The notes below the pieces were generated by a model, which made no database searches, was not told the origin of the DNA, and saw nothing but the letters and a program-made list of their open reading frames with translations. Below, one piece after another: positions 34,341 to 42,962 of a stretch of DNA of 64,000 nucleotides (positions within the stretch are counted from its first letter, which is position 1; each line of letters starts with the position of its first letter). Position numbers and translations under genes: made by a program. Origin of the DNA: Gloeothece verrucosa PCC 7822 (GTDB taxonomy: Bacteria > Cyanobacteriota > Cyanobacteriia > Cyanobacteriales > Microcystaceae); assembly GCF_000147335.1 (NCBI RefSeq), contig NC_014534.1, forward strand, positions 218,773-282,772. Direction: 5' to 3'.

Positions 34341-34603
34341 TTATTTACCTAAATAAGTTTGAGTCGAACATCAATTACAAAAAAGCTGGTGGGGAGTTAA
34401 ATTCAAAGGATACTGAATATTCATTAAGCTTTTAATACGCCAAAATTAAAAGCGTAAAAAATTCTAGGATCATGTAAAAAATTGTTACCGATTTGTGAAA
34501 AAGCGTTTTGAGTATTAAACTTTAATATTAGTCGCCTTTGTGTAGTTCATAAGCTCTGATAAGATTCCCCCTTTCCCTATTTGATGAGCTTCCTGTTGCC
34601 AAA
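34341..34603. other. regulatory-looking AT-rich spacer
   Basis: Contains AATTAAAAGCGTAAAAAATT (34444-34463), which recurs with small changes at about 48631-48651 beside the conjugation operon. An inverted CTTTTAA/TTAAAAG pair lies around it. It probably carries the promoter of the HTH gene at 34604. Confidence 0.35.
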
Positions 34604-35032
34604 ATGTTAACTGATGCACAAATTCGAGAAATTTATCAAAAAACGGAAGAAACTAGCGTAATTAAAAAAACTTTCGTGGTGCTGCTCAAAAAATCTGGGG
34701 TAGCTACCGGCCAAATAGCCGAAGCCCTTGGCTGTTCTTCCCAAACCATCAGAAATTGGGTGTTACCATTTGATAATGGGATAGATGCAGAGGAGCTACC
34801 CAAAAAATTAAGAGATGGCAGAAAAGGGGGCAATCATCGTAAAGTCGACGATTTGTACATCAAACGCCTCAAAGAACTTCTCTCAACTGATCCAAGAACA
34901 TTGGGCTATAGTTTCAATCGCTGGACTCAAACGGCATTGGCCAAACATCTAGCCTTAGAAACGGGGATTGAAGTCAAGCAGCAGTGCATTAGCCGGCTGA
35001 TCAAAAAATACTATCAGAACTCTGCCAAATAA
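34604..35032 (+). CDS. HTH protein resembling the DNA-binding half of IS630-type transposases
   Basis: The protein is 142 residues with a first helix-turn-helix (VATGQIAEALGCSSQTIRNWV) and a second winged-helix-like part (GYSFNRWTQTALAKHLALETG, QCISRLIKKYY). This two-HTH order matches the N-terminal half of IS630/Tc1-like transposases, but no DDE domain or inverted repeats follow. It may be a domesticated regulator. It lies alone upstream of the conjugation block. Confidence 0.55.
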   Translation: MLTDAQIREIYQKTEETSVIKKTFVVLLKKSGVATGQIAEALGCSSQTIRNWVLPFDNGIDAEELPKKLRDGRKGGNHRKVDDLYIKRLKELLSTDPRTLGYSFNRWTQTALAKHLALETGIEVKQQCISRLIKKYYQNSAK

Positions 35033-35150
35033 AAAACATAAATCAAATGCCAAGAAAGTTCAACAAAATCTAACAATCCCAATTTATTTGTAGGTTCATG
35101 TCGATTAACATGAACAAGTAAGCGAATTTTCAAAGAGGCAAATAAATGAG

Positions 35151-35243
35151 ATGATCAAAAATCACTTTTTATGGCTATTTACATTAATGTCATTCTTTTT
35201 ATTCGGCTCACTAGCGCTCTCGTTGGGTGGCGAAGTAACCTAA
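35151..35243 (+). CDS. possible 30-residue membrane peptide
   Basis: ATG at 35151 opens a frame of 30 codons: MIKNHFLWLFTLMSFFLFGS, then a short Gly-containing end. It is almost entirely a single hydrophobic helix. AGAGG lies about 12 bases upstream, a weak ribosome binding site. No neighbour shares an operon with it. A chance frame is possible. Confidence 0.35.
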   Translation: MIKNHFLWLFTLMSFFLFGSLALSLGGEVT

Positions 35244-35318
35244 AAAAAATAAACATAAATATAAATTATGGTATAATAAAAAAAACTTAAGTGAATTTTT
35301 AATTAAACTCTCTTAAAA

Positions 35319-35594
35319 ATGGCTGTTAAATCTATTCATATTAAAGTTTCATCAGAATCCGTCAGCCAAGGTGAGCAAGCGATTCGCCTTGAAATTGCAC
35401 TACAACTGTATGAGCAAAATATTTTCACCTTTGGGCAAGCTCGTCGTCTAGCTAATCTCTCAATTTGGGAATTCCAGCAACTTCTGGGGCAAAAAAACAT
35501 TTCTCGGCATTATGATGAGGAAGATTTAGCTCAAGATCTTACTACTAAGAATAAAGATTGCGTAGTTAACGGCGATGAGAGCCTCTTCCGTTAG
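35319..35594 (+). CDS. UPF0175-family antitoxin-like protein
   Basis: LEIALQLYEQNIFTFGQARR and LANLSIWEFQQLLGQK, with RHYDEEDLAQDL, are the signature of UPF0175, small proteins that usually precede a PIN-type toxin (DUF3368). No toxin gene follows; instead the frame runs 29 bases into the end of the convergent conjugation gene and finishes with an atypical tail. It is likely an orphan or 3'-altered antitoxin. The N-terminal arm (KSIHIKVSSE) would be the DNA-binding strand. Confidence 0.75.
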   Translation: MAVKSIHIKVSSESVSQGEQAIRLEIALQLYEQNIFTFGQARRLANLSIWEFQQLLGQKNISRHYDEEDLAQDLTTKNKDCVVNGDESLFR

Positions 35595-36672
35595 TAAGGT
35601 TTAGGGCTTGAGTTTGAGTTTGAGACTGAGCTTCAACAGTTTGCGAAAGCTCATTTAAAGCTTTCAAATCCCCTAAAGAGGCTTGGGGGGTTAATTGATT
35701 TTGCTCGATTACCTTATTTTGATTCTGTTGGCTAATTAAATCAATTTTGCCCGTATTTTTATCCCGAATAATTTGATAATTGTTGCCGGTAAGCGTTAAA
35801 TTGCCTCCCTCATCCTCCTTTCCATATTTAGTAAGAATTGAGTCAAGGGTTTTAATAGCACGTTCCTGACGGAAATCATTAAACTTTTGTTGTAGGTTGG
35901 CAAGTGCCTGTCCGAAGAACTGCTTAAGTTGCTCGATACCCGATTTTAAAAAATTTCTTGCCCCTGTCGTCTGCTCTCGTAAATGTTTGGCCAATTGAGG
36001 ATGTTGAATGGTTTTAATATGTTCCCCGTAAGCCTGTAAAGTTTGATCCATCTTATCGATTTTTTCGACAAGCTTGCTATTAGTCTGTTGAAGCTGCTCA
36101 ATGGTTTGCTGCTGTTTGGTTAGGGCTTCTAACAACTTGTCTAAAGACCTCTCTTGTCCGTTAGCCGGTGCATGAGAGAGTGCATTTTCGGGTTGAATTT
36201 CAAGAGTTTTGTTCGGTTGTTGAAAGATTTCCGATAGTTTTAGATCGTCCTTGATCACCTGTCCTCTAACAACTTGATAAACGGGTTCATCGTTAACGTT
36301 GATCGTCAATCTGCCCTCGAATTGTTCGGGATTTTTGAGGGCTTGCTCAACCAAAACCGCCTGTCGGGGAGTAATTTTCACTTCGGGATCTGAGGAATCA
36401 TAAATTTTATTCATGCCTAAGTGCATGGTAACTCGATCTCCCGGTTGAGATTGCCTCCTTTGCTCAAGGTGTTCTTGTTTTTCCTCTTTATTCTGCTCGA
36501 AAGAGCGTTTAGCAAGCAAATCGTAGATGGTTTTAAGAAGAAATTGAAAGCTGTTAAGAGCCGCTTTAGAAGTGGCAAAAGTCGTTTCTAAGGCTTTTCC
36601 CTCAACTTTTAGCAAGTTCTCTTGCCCTTCTTTAGTTTCACCGGGATTGACAGAAAGGGGATGTTGTGGCAT
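35566..36672 (-). CDS. coiled-coil protein of the conjugation block, 368 aa
   Basis: A soluble, Gln/Lys/Glu-rich protein with a small middle domain (DRVTMHLGMNKIYDSS, then YQVVRGQVIKDDLKLSEIF) and a long coiled coil near residues 175-275 (LLEALTKQQQTIEQLQQTNS, then a heptad-rich QFFGQALANLQQKF). A C-terminal segment (YQIIRDKNTGKIDLISQQ) is beta-rich. It is the last gene of the minus-strand conjugation run. No family known to me; it may be a plasmid-specific transfer accessory protein. Confidence 0.6.
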   Translation of the reverse strand: MPQHPLSVNPGETKEGQENLLKVEGKALETTFATSKAALNSFQFLLKTIYDLLAKRSFEQNKEEKQEHLEQRRQSQPGDRVTMHLGMNKIYDSSDPEVKITPRQAVLVEQALKNPEQFEGRLTINVNDEPVYQVVRGQVIKDDLKLSEIFQQPNKTLEIQPENALSHAPANGQERSLDKLLEALTKQQQTIEQLQQTNSKLVEKIDKMDQTLQAYGEHIKTIQHPQLAKHLREQTTGARNFLKSGIEQLKQFFGQALANLQQKFNDFRQERAIKTLDSILTKYGKEDEGGNLTLTGNNYQIIRDKNTGKIDLISQQNQNKVIEQNQLTPQASLGDLKALNELSQTVEAQSQTQTQALNLTNGRGSHRR

Positions 36673-36700
36673 CGGGGATATCTCCTATAAATGATAGAAA

Positions 36701-37066
36701 TTAACTTTTAGCAAGCCAGTTGTAGAACTCGAAAGGTCGAGTTACAGAATCGGGAAAATCCAAGCCTTGCATCTTATCCAGTAAAACCGTATCGGAAATT
36801 TGAACAAAGGACGTATAACCGTCGACAATGACCACGACGAGCCGTTCATCATTGTCCGGAAGTGCCATTGGATTAAAAAACGGCTTACCCCGTACCAATC
36901 CGTAATCGGGAACTTCCCTTTCGTCGGCAAAAAAGACCTCAATGGTACTGTCCGGGGAAATAGCTTCAATCGGCAAACGTTCCCAAGCATCGGCCACCAA
37001 TGAGATCGTATTAGGAAATCTATCTCGATAATCTTGTATCCAAGTCGGTAATTGTGAGATGAGCAT
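36701..37066 (-). CDS. hypothetical protein of the conjugation block, 121 aa
   Basis: An acidic alpha/beta protein (ISPDSTIEVFFADEREVPDYG, split here as residues 36-56, then RLVVVIVDGYTSFVQIS) with a Trp-containing end (PFEFYNWLAKS). It lies 17 bases from the coupling-protein gene and 28 bases before the coiled-coil gene, so it is part of the operon. Frames on both strands over it are shadows. Function unknown. Confidence 0.55.
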   Translation of the reverse strand: MLISQLPTWIQDYRDRFPNTISLVADAWERLPIEAISPDSTIEVFFADEREVPDYGLVRGKPFFNPMALPDNDERLVVVIVDGYTSFVQISDTVLLDKMQGLDFPDSVTRPFEFYNWLAKS

Positions 37067-37083
37067 GAATTTTCTCCAATAAA

Positions 37084-38874
37084 TTAAATTTTGCCTAAAA
37101 CTTCTTTCTTGTGTTGGGTTCCGGCAGCATCGGGTAACAGTTCCGCCGCCACGCGCTCGCGCCGCTTGAGTTCCGCAGCCGGAAAACCCGCATCGGGATT
37201 TTTATTGTGCTGTATTAGCCGATCGCGGATCGGGGGCCAAAGAGCGGTACTGCGCTTGAGGATACGGCGATCTCGCCCTGGAATAACGATCTTAAGCTTG
37301 ACGGGAATACGGGACCCGAAGAAATCCCCAGGACGTTGATAACCCGAATTGAAGAGGATGGCACTACCGCGATTAAGTTGAGTCAGTTGGGGAACTTCCA
37401 CCAGGGAGCGTGTTTGTCGGTGATCGCTGACGGATGTACTAGATCCACCCTTTTCCCCATGATTGCGAGAGCGAGATTTCTGCTTGTAATTGACCTCTTC
37501 TGGACCTAAAAGAGCCGAGTAATATTCTGCCGTCTCTCTGTCATTAAGCTGGAAGATAAAGTGAGTGGTGCAGCCGCCAATAATCCCAGTGGTCTGAGAC
37601 TTACCGTAGACCGAAGCGGTCAGATCGATAGTCTGCGCTCCCAAAATAGCACAGAACTTGCTGCTACGGTTTTGGTTGAGCCAATGCAATAACATGGGCA
37701 ATTTAATAGAAGGAAGCTCATCAAGAACAACCACTAAAGGAACACGACGCGGCTTAAAAATATTGCGGTTGACCATTAAGTTAAGAATACTGGCCAGTAG
37801 AGGAATGGTTACAGTCCGTTTATTGGGGTCAGCTTTAAAAACGATAAAATTACGCCCGTTAACATCAAGGGGGAGAGTCGTAGTCGTCGCAAAAGTATTT
37901 AAGATTAAAGGATCACTGACAAAGCGGCTAAACATTAAACTCGCGGTGGCGGCAATGCTTGAGGCGGTTTCGGGTGCGTGTTCCGAAGAGAGAAATTGGT
38001 CAAAAGCATTTTTAATGTAGGGGTCAATATCATCACCCTTAGCTTTAATGCGGCCAATCAAATTAGGCAAAGCTAAAATCTTATGACAGGTAGCGATATC
38101 CGGACAAAGAGAGCTTTTGGCCAGCATTAAAATAGCCTGAATCAACTGATTGGCAGATTGGTCGAAGAAATCGCTATTACCCGCTTCAGAATCATGAAGC
38201 CTGAAATTTTCTCTTAAAATATTGGCAATCTCATAAGCGGTTTGCGCCCTAGTGCGGGGGTCATTAAGAAAATCAAGCAGGTTACAAGTACCTGATTCGG
38301 GAAATCCCGGTGCCAACATCGAAATCTTATGCCCGTGTTCTTCGGCAAAGCCCAGTAGTTTTGAACTGGGGGCGGGGTCTTCATGACCCTTGAAGTCGTA
38401 GAAGAAAACGTCACAGCCCTGTATGATGGCGGCCATCACCATTGGGTTGATGGCGGAGAAAGTTTTGCCCGAACCTGATCGGCCCATGACCCAAACATTC
38501 TCTTGAGCGTTGGGAATGTAGATGGTTTGGGGATCGGCGGGAAGATACAGGTATCGCTGTTGCCCCTTGGGAGTGCTTTCGGAAACGAAGCGAGTACCAT
38601 TGGGAGTGCGGATGAATAGAGCAAGCTCCTCGGTTTGTCCTAGGGACTCAATCTGAGAGAGTGCCATTTTCCGAGCTTCAGCTTTCTCTTTCTCACTAGC
38701 CCAAACGGAGCGCCCTAACAAACCCTTCGGGGAAGAATTTTTGTTCTTAAGGTTCATCCACAGCAAAGCCAAGGTAGCACCGATGAGAACCCACCCGTTC
38801 GGTGTCAGTAACATTTGGGGAACAGGATAAGGGAGTTGTTCTATAGAGGCTTTTAGAGAGACTTGTTGTGACAT
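37084..38874 (-). CDS. type IV coupling protein (VirD4/TraD-like ATPase)
   Basis: One or two N-terminal membrane helices (residues 23-42) and a RecA-like ATPase follow: Walker A GRSGSGKT (131-138), Walker B-like VPLVVVLDELPSIKLPML with AILGAQTIDL and the TraM-recognition-like NDRETAEYYSALLG region. Coupling proteins bring the relaxase-DNA complex to the conjugation channel. I chose ATG at 38874, which avoids an 80-base overlap with the upstream gene; the longer frame begins at 38973. The C-terminus has a basic tail (LKRRERVAAELL). Confidence 0.85.
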   Translation of the reverse strand: MSQQVSLKASIEQLPYPVPQMLLTPNGWVLIGATLALLWMNLKNKNSSPKGLLGRSVWASEKEKAEARKMALSQIESLGQTEELALFIRTPNGTRFVSESTPKGQQRYLYLPADPQTIYIPNAQENVWVMGRSGSGKTFSAINPMVMAAIIQGCDVFFYDFKGHEDPAPSSKLLGFAEEHGHKISMLAPGFPESGTCNLLDFLNDPRTRAQTAYEIANILRENFRLHDSEAGNSDFFDQSANQLIQAILMLAKSSLCPDIATCHKILALPNLIGRIKAKGDDIDPYIKNAFDQFLSSEHAPETASSIAATASLMFSRFVSDPLILNTFATTTTLPLDVNGRNFIVFKADPNKRTVTIPLLASILNLMVNRNIFKPRRVPLVVVLDELPSIKLPMLLHWLNQNRSSKFCAILGAQTIDLTASVYGKSQTTGIIGGCTTHFIFQLNDRETAEYYSALLGPEEVNYKQKSRSRNHGEKGGSSTSVSDHRQTRSLVEVPQLTQLNRGSAILFNSGYQRPGDFFGSRIPVKLKIVIPGRDRRILKRSTALWPPIRDRLIQHNKNPDAGFPAAELKRRERVAAELLPDAAGTQHKKEVLGKI

Positions 38875-38891
38875 AATGTGCAATAAGACTG

Positions 38892-40085
38892 TTAAAACCC
38901 AACAAAAATTGGCTGCCCCGTCCGATAAGAAGCAAACTTGATCGGACCGATAAAATAGGGAGTACAACCACAAAAATCACAGGACCGAAAAAAAAGACTG
39001 AGCGTCGCCGTATCGGTTGATTCATTCGTGTCCCATAAGACGACTTTGAAACCACTACCGTAAGGATGCCTACCGGTTGGTTCCTTGCCACCGTTAACCG
39101 CTTTAAGACAACCACTACCCCCATCCACCTTCTGGTATTTGCCACTGATCCACTGCTTACCGGCAACGAGGAAATTCCCCGCCAGTTCAATATGGGCGCA
39201 ATTATGGGTACAGGGCACAGCAAAACCGACATTATATCCCCCAGACATCGTTCGAGTGGCGGGACGTTCTGCTGTTCCCAAAACCAGATCGACTGTGGCG
39301 AAACCCGGAAGAGTATTAGCTATTTTTAAAGTTGCCGGCTCGGTAAAATTAGCGAGTTTTAAAGCTTTACCGACTACCTCATCGGGAGTTTTTAAACTAA
39401 TCTGATTATTTTTGGCTATTAAAGTCGAAAGAGGGATTTTAACTAATCCTGGGACTTCCTTTAAAGAGAGGTTTTCCCAACCTGTTAACCTCTCTAGAGG
39501 TAAATTTATTAATCGGGGAATTGAAGTTAAATTGTACCGATTTAAAGGGATTAACGTCAGAGATAATTGACCTCCTTTAGGGTAAGATTTTAATAAATTA
39601 AGAAAAGTCAAATTACGGGTTTGAGCGAGATTAAAATTTTGCGTGGTTAATAAGTCTTGTAACCAGGGCAATTGCGCTACTCGGTAATCGGGCAAACCCG
39701 GAACATCAGTTAATAACTGATTTAGATTGATTTTCTTTAAGTAACCAAAATCATTAAGAGTATAAGGTTGATTGGTGCGGCGATATGAGAGCAATTGAGC
39801 TAAAGTCAATTTTTGAAATTGATAAGAAGACCGAAAATCTCCTAAAGTTAAAATTTCGGTAATTGGCTGTCCGGCAGACCATTTTTTGGAGATAGCACCA
39901 TTGGGGAATTTAACTGAACCGGCTTGAGGGAGAGGAGGTAATTTCTCAAAGGTTAAATTATTTAAGTCATTTGCCCAGACCGGAGGAAAATTAACCCATA
40001 AAAAGAAATTGATTAACCCGAAAATCGTAATCCGACGCGGGAAAAAAGAAGAAAATTTAATCTTAAAAATTTTTGAAGTGAGCAT
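38892..40085 (-). CDS. secreted conjugation-associated protein with Cys-rich C-terminus
   Basis: A signal peptide or anchor (FGLINFFLWVNFPPVWA, ending about residue 40) is followed by a leucine-rich region with repeated short helices (LTLAQLLSYR, INLNQLLTDVPGLPDY, LPLERLTGWENLSLKEVPGL). The last 120 residues hold nine or so Cys and His: VPCTHNCAHIELAG, GSGCLKAVN and FFRSCDFCGCTPYF. The exported, disulphide-rich form and its place between VirB9-like and coupling genes suggest a pilus or surface component. No family recognised. ATG at 40085 is preferred to GTG at 40103. Confidence 0.6.
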   Translation of the reverse strand: MLTSKIFKIKFSSFFPRRITIFGLINFFLWVNFPPVWANDLNNLTFEKLPPLPQAGSVKFPNGAISKKWSAGQPITEILTLGDFRSSYQFQKLTLAQLLSYRRTNQPYTLNDFGYLKKINLNQLLTDVPGLPDYRVAQLPWLQDLLTTQNFNLAQTRNLTFLNLLKSYPKGGQLSLTLIPLNRYNLTSIPRLINLPLERLTGWENLSLKEVPGLVKIPLSTLIAKNNQISLKTPDEVVGKALKLANFTEPATLKIANTLPGFATVDLVLGTAERPATRTMSGGYNVGFAVPCTHNCAHIELAGNFLVAGKQWISGKYQKVDGGSGCLKAVNGGKEPTGRHPYGSGFKVVLWDTNESTDTATLSLFFRSCDFCGCTPYFIGPIKFASYRTGQPIFVGF

Positions 40086-40105
40086 AAAGATTGTAACCCT
40101 CACGT

Positions 40106-40624
40106 TTAAGGAGTAGGAGTAAAATGTGATTGTTGAAAAACCTGTGGAGTAGGACGATAAGAATCGGGCAAAATTGTAAAAGTGGTGCAGGGAGGAATAT
40201 TTGAGGTTTTTCGAGTGGGAATCAAACGAAATTGATAAAGGTTGCGTCCACCCCCTCCAGATACGATCACCGTAAGCATCGTCGAACCGTCAGCACTTCG
40301 GATTATATTAGGAAACTCGATAGCTTTAATTTGCCGCAAATGAACTACCGTTGCGCCCTCCTGCTGCGAGCAGTTGGAATTTTCCGACACAGAGCAAAGA
40401 TTCCCATCAAAACTTAAAACGATCCTCGACGGGTCATCTAACCAGATTTTCTGTACAGTACCAATGGGAATAAAGTTGAGAGCAACACCCAAGCCGGGAT
40501 AGATGTTAACTTGGGCGGGACGATCTTGTAACTCTCCGATGAAGACGGGACAATTACCCGCAATGACATTGGGAGAAAAGCTAATTAAAGAAACGCTGAG
40601 TAAAGTTACCCAAGAATATTTCAT
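40106..40624 (-). CDS. VirB9/TraK-like secreted protein
   Basis: A clear signal peptide (residues 1-22, LLSVSLISFSPNVIAG) precedes a beta-rich domain: YPGLGVALNFIPIGTVQKIW, then DPSRIVLSFDG, VVHLRQIKAIEFP and GGGRNLYQFRLIPT. The order of strands resembles the N-terminal domain of VirB9/TraK/TrbG outer-membrane core proteins, which pair with VirB10. It sits three bases from the VirB10-like gene, as in known operons. Two Cys pairs may form disulphides. Assignment is by pattern and context. Confidence 0.6.
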   Translation of the reverse strand: MKYSWVTLLSVSLISFSPNVIAGNCPVFIGELQDRPAQVNIYPGLGVALNFIPIGTVQKIWLDDPSRIVLSFDGNLCSVSENSNCSQQEGATVVHLRQIKAIEFPNIIRSADGSTMLTVIVSGGGGRNLYQFRLIPTRKTSNIPPCTTFTILPDSYRPTPQVFQQSHFTPTP

Positions 40625-40626
40625 AA

Positions 40627-42204
40627 TTAAAAAGAAAAAGTTTGATTAACGAAAACTTGAACATCAGTTCCTTGCTTAACAACAAAAACATCAGGATTCG
40701 ACTCAAGGGAGGAACGGGCCTGCTCATTCCTTCGCTGTAAAGAATTAACCATCGAGTTAGTTGCCCCTTCAACGAATCCGGCTGTCATATCAGTATCGCC
40801 ATATTGAATAGAACTACCAAACTGAGAATAAGACGCACCACTGGGACGGTTGAGCAAACCAGCCGCATTACCTACACCCCCTAAAACGGCTCCCATGATG
40901 TCTTGGCTGATGGTATTGGGACGTTGGGCTTTCGCTTGCAAAATACCTCCCCCCTTCCCTAAGATTAAAATCGCACCGTTCGGAATATTGTGCTGTTGTT
41001 GCTGTCCGTTGTTATTGATAATGATCGCAGTGGCCGTTAATTGAACGATGCCGGTACTGCCTGCGTCAACCAACTGAACGGATAAATAGGAACCAGCCGG
41101 AATAACGATTTCTCCCTTGCTATCAAATAGAGGGTTTTTTAAACGAACTAAATAATTTTGAGAAAAATTGTCTTTATCCTGCCCTCTTGCCCAGACGATG
41201 GGAGTTTCAAGCTCTGCTCCTACCCTCGTGCCCATCATAATCTCATAACCGGAAGCCTCCCCTTGAGCTTGTGGGGTGGGTGAATAAGAGGTTTGTAGAA
41301 GCTCATTACCAGTCCCCTCCGGCGAAGGGGAAGTCGAAGAGAGTGGCTCGTTTGATGAAGAAACGACAGGCACACTCCCATAACTACCGAATGAAGCAGC
41401 AGTTTCCCATTGTTTAAGAGGATCTAGTTCCGGTTGTCTGTTGACAACAGAAGGGGAAGATTGGGGAACATTCCTGACTGGGGGAACGGTTGAAGACGAA
41501 GAGACGGGTATTAGGGGCGAATAACGAGGAATTGAGCTAGAACGTCTGACCGGTACCGGGGGAGGGGGAACATAAGTAGGAGTAGGAGTAGAGGTAGAAG
41601 TACGAGTAGGATAGACGACGGTAGAACGAGGAGGAGAACTAACGGTTGGTTGCGTCCTAACTGGCTCGGTTTCCTCACTTTTTGACGGGGAGGAATGACC
41701 TTTTTTCGGGGAGCCAGAAGAATTGATCTGCCTGAGTTCGGCTACCTGCTGTCTCATGGCATTTTGGGTTTGCAACTGTTCGACTTGTTCGGGTGATTGT
41801 CGATCGCTTGGAGAATTATCGTCAAACACGGAAGCCGGAGAAGGAGGAGGTTGTACTTTGGCAACCCTATTGGGAGCAAAACCCCCAGTGACTAATCGCA
41901 AAAGAGTGATAGCAACGATCGCACCAGCACCGACAATTGCCAACACTAATGTTCCTTTGCTATAGGGGTGATTGGCAAAGGTTCTCTTTGTCCTGACCTG
42001 ATAGGGATCGGGCAGTTCTTCCTCTTCTTGGGGAAGAACGGATTGAGAATTATTATCGGTCTGATTTTGAGTATTATTGGCGTTTTTATCGTCAAGAGGG
42101 GGACAGAACTTTTCCCAATCTTCTTCAAAGTCAAAATCATCAGCAACAATTTTAATGGTGGGTTGGGCCGTTGCGGGTTCAGTCGTTGTAGATTCAGTAG
42201 CCAT
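40627..42204 (-). CDS. VirB10/TrbI-like core-complex protein
   Basis: A cytoplasmic acidic tail, one membrane helix (about residues 83-105, LVLAIVGAGAIVAITLLRLV), a long Pro/Ser/Thr-rich periplasmic linker (about 110-310) and a C-terminal beta barrel. The barrel has FDSKGEIVIPAGSYLSVQLV, TGIVQLTATAIII and NGAILILGKGGGILQAKAQ. This order is typical of VirB10/TrbI, which spans both membranes in type IV secretion. The linker shows many short PTPTP-like repeats. It is translated with its VirB9-like neighbour. Confidence 0.8.
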   Translation of the reverse strand: MATESTTTEPATAQPTIKIVADDFDFEEDWEKFCPPLDDKNANNTQNQTDNNSQSVLPQEEEELPDPYQVRTKRTFANHPYSKGTLVLAIVGAGAIVAITLLRLVTGGFAPNRVAKVQPPPSPASVFDDNSPSDRQSPEQVEQLQTQNAMRQQVAELRQINSSGSPKKGHSSPSKSEETEPVRTQPTVSSPPRSTVVYPTRTSTSTPTPTYVPPPPVPVRRSSSIPRYSPLIPVSSSSTVPPVRNVPQSSPSVVNRQPELDPLKQWETAASFGSYGSVPVVSSSNEPLSSTSPSPEGTGNELLQTSYSPTPQAQGEASGYEIMMGTRVGAELETPIVWARGQDKDNFSQNYLVRLKNPLFDSKGEIVIPAGSYLSVQLVDAGSTGIVQLTATAIIINNNGQQQQHNIPNGAILILGKGGGILQAKAQRPNTISQDIMGAVLGGVGNAAGLLNRPSGASYSQFGSSIQYGDTDMTAGFVEGATNSMVNSLQRRNEQARSSLESNPDVFVVKQGTDVQVFVNQTFSF

Positions 42205-42212
42205 AAATCACC

Positions 42213-42941
42213 TTAAATTAATTCTTTAATCAATTCAATTTCTAATCCCGATGAGCGAAGTTCAAAGAAACGTTCCTCTAAGGGGGTTTTGGGCATTAAA
42301 TTAAAAGGAGGGTCGATAGCCTTCAGGAATACCTTCTTATTAAAGGTTATTCCCGCTCCGATTTGATGATTTTCGTCAAAAGTCAAGAGATTGGCTAACA
42401 TTTCGACAACCCATTTTCCCTCCCCTACCTTTTGGGCATCCGTCAGGTGTTTTATGTCGAGAAAAATCTGGGTTTTGCCCAAAAAAACATCTCCCGGAAT
42501 CTGTCCGGCAATCTCTCTTAAGAGAATGGGGCGATAATTATCCGCCAAGGCGAAACTGGCTATTAAAGCGGGTTCGGTGATCGTTAAACCCTTGGCAAAC
42601 TCGACTCCTTTATCGGGAATCAACTGACCCTGCGAGTTGAGCGTTTTCCCAGACCAAGAGAACAGCCCCGTCATCGCAGAGCGCACGAAACGGTCAATCG
42701 CATCAGCCGAGCGATCTCGACTAGCGATGGCGCGAACTGAAATTGCTCGACCGTCCGCAAGTTCGACGAGGGTGGGAGCGGGTTTATTGCTCACTGCCAC
42801 CACCGCAGCCCCTTGAAACATCAAGAGTAAAATAGCAATAAGTTGAAGGAATAAGGAGGCTAAAGAAAAGATCGGAGTCCATTTAATTCCACCTCCGGCT
42901 AATCGGGAGAAAATTGTCCGTTTACGACTAATATTGTTCAT
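42213..42941 (-). CDS. VirB8/TraE-like inner-membrane protein
   Basis: A short cytoplasmic N-terminus, one membrane helix (residues 24-49, FSLASLFLQLIAILLLMFQG) and a periplasmic domain of about 190 residues (FVRSAMTGLFSWSGKTL, then GKWVVEMLANLLTFDE). Size and topology match VirB8/TraE scaffolds. It lies eight bases upstream of the VirB10-like gene and 21 bases after the VirB6-like gene. Sequence evidence for the family is weak; context carries the call. Confidence 0.55.
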   Translation of the reverse strand: MNNISRKRTIFSRLAGGGIKWTPIFSLASLFLQLIAILLLMFQGAAVVAVSNKPAPTLVELADGRAISVRAIASRDRSADAIDRFVRSAMTGLFSWSGKTLNSQGQLIPDKGVEFAKGLTITEPALIASFALADNYRPILLREIAGQIPGDVFLGKTQIFLDIKHLTDAQKVGEGKWVVEMLANLLTFDENHQIGAGITFNKKVFLKAIDPPFNLMPKTPLEERFFELRSSGLEIELIKELI

Positions 42942-42962
42942 CTTTTCAAAATTACCTGTAAT

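Noticed and set aside
38436..39405. Several frames on both strands over the coupling-protein and Cys-rich genes
   Set aside because: The minus-strand genes there have clear motifs; the others are low-quality text with odd composition.
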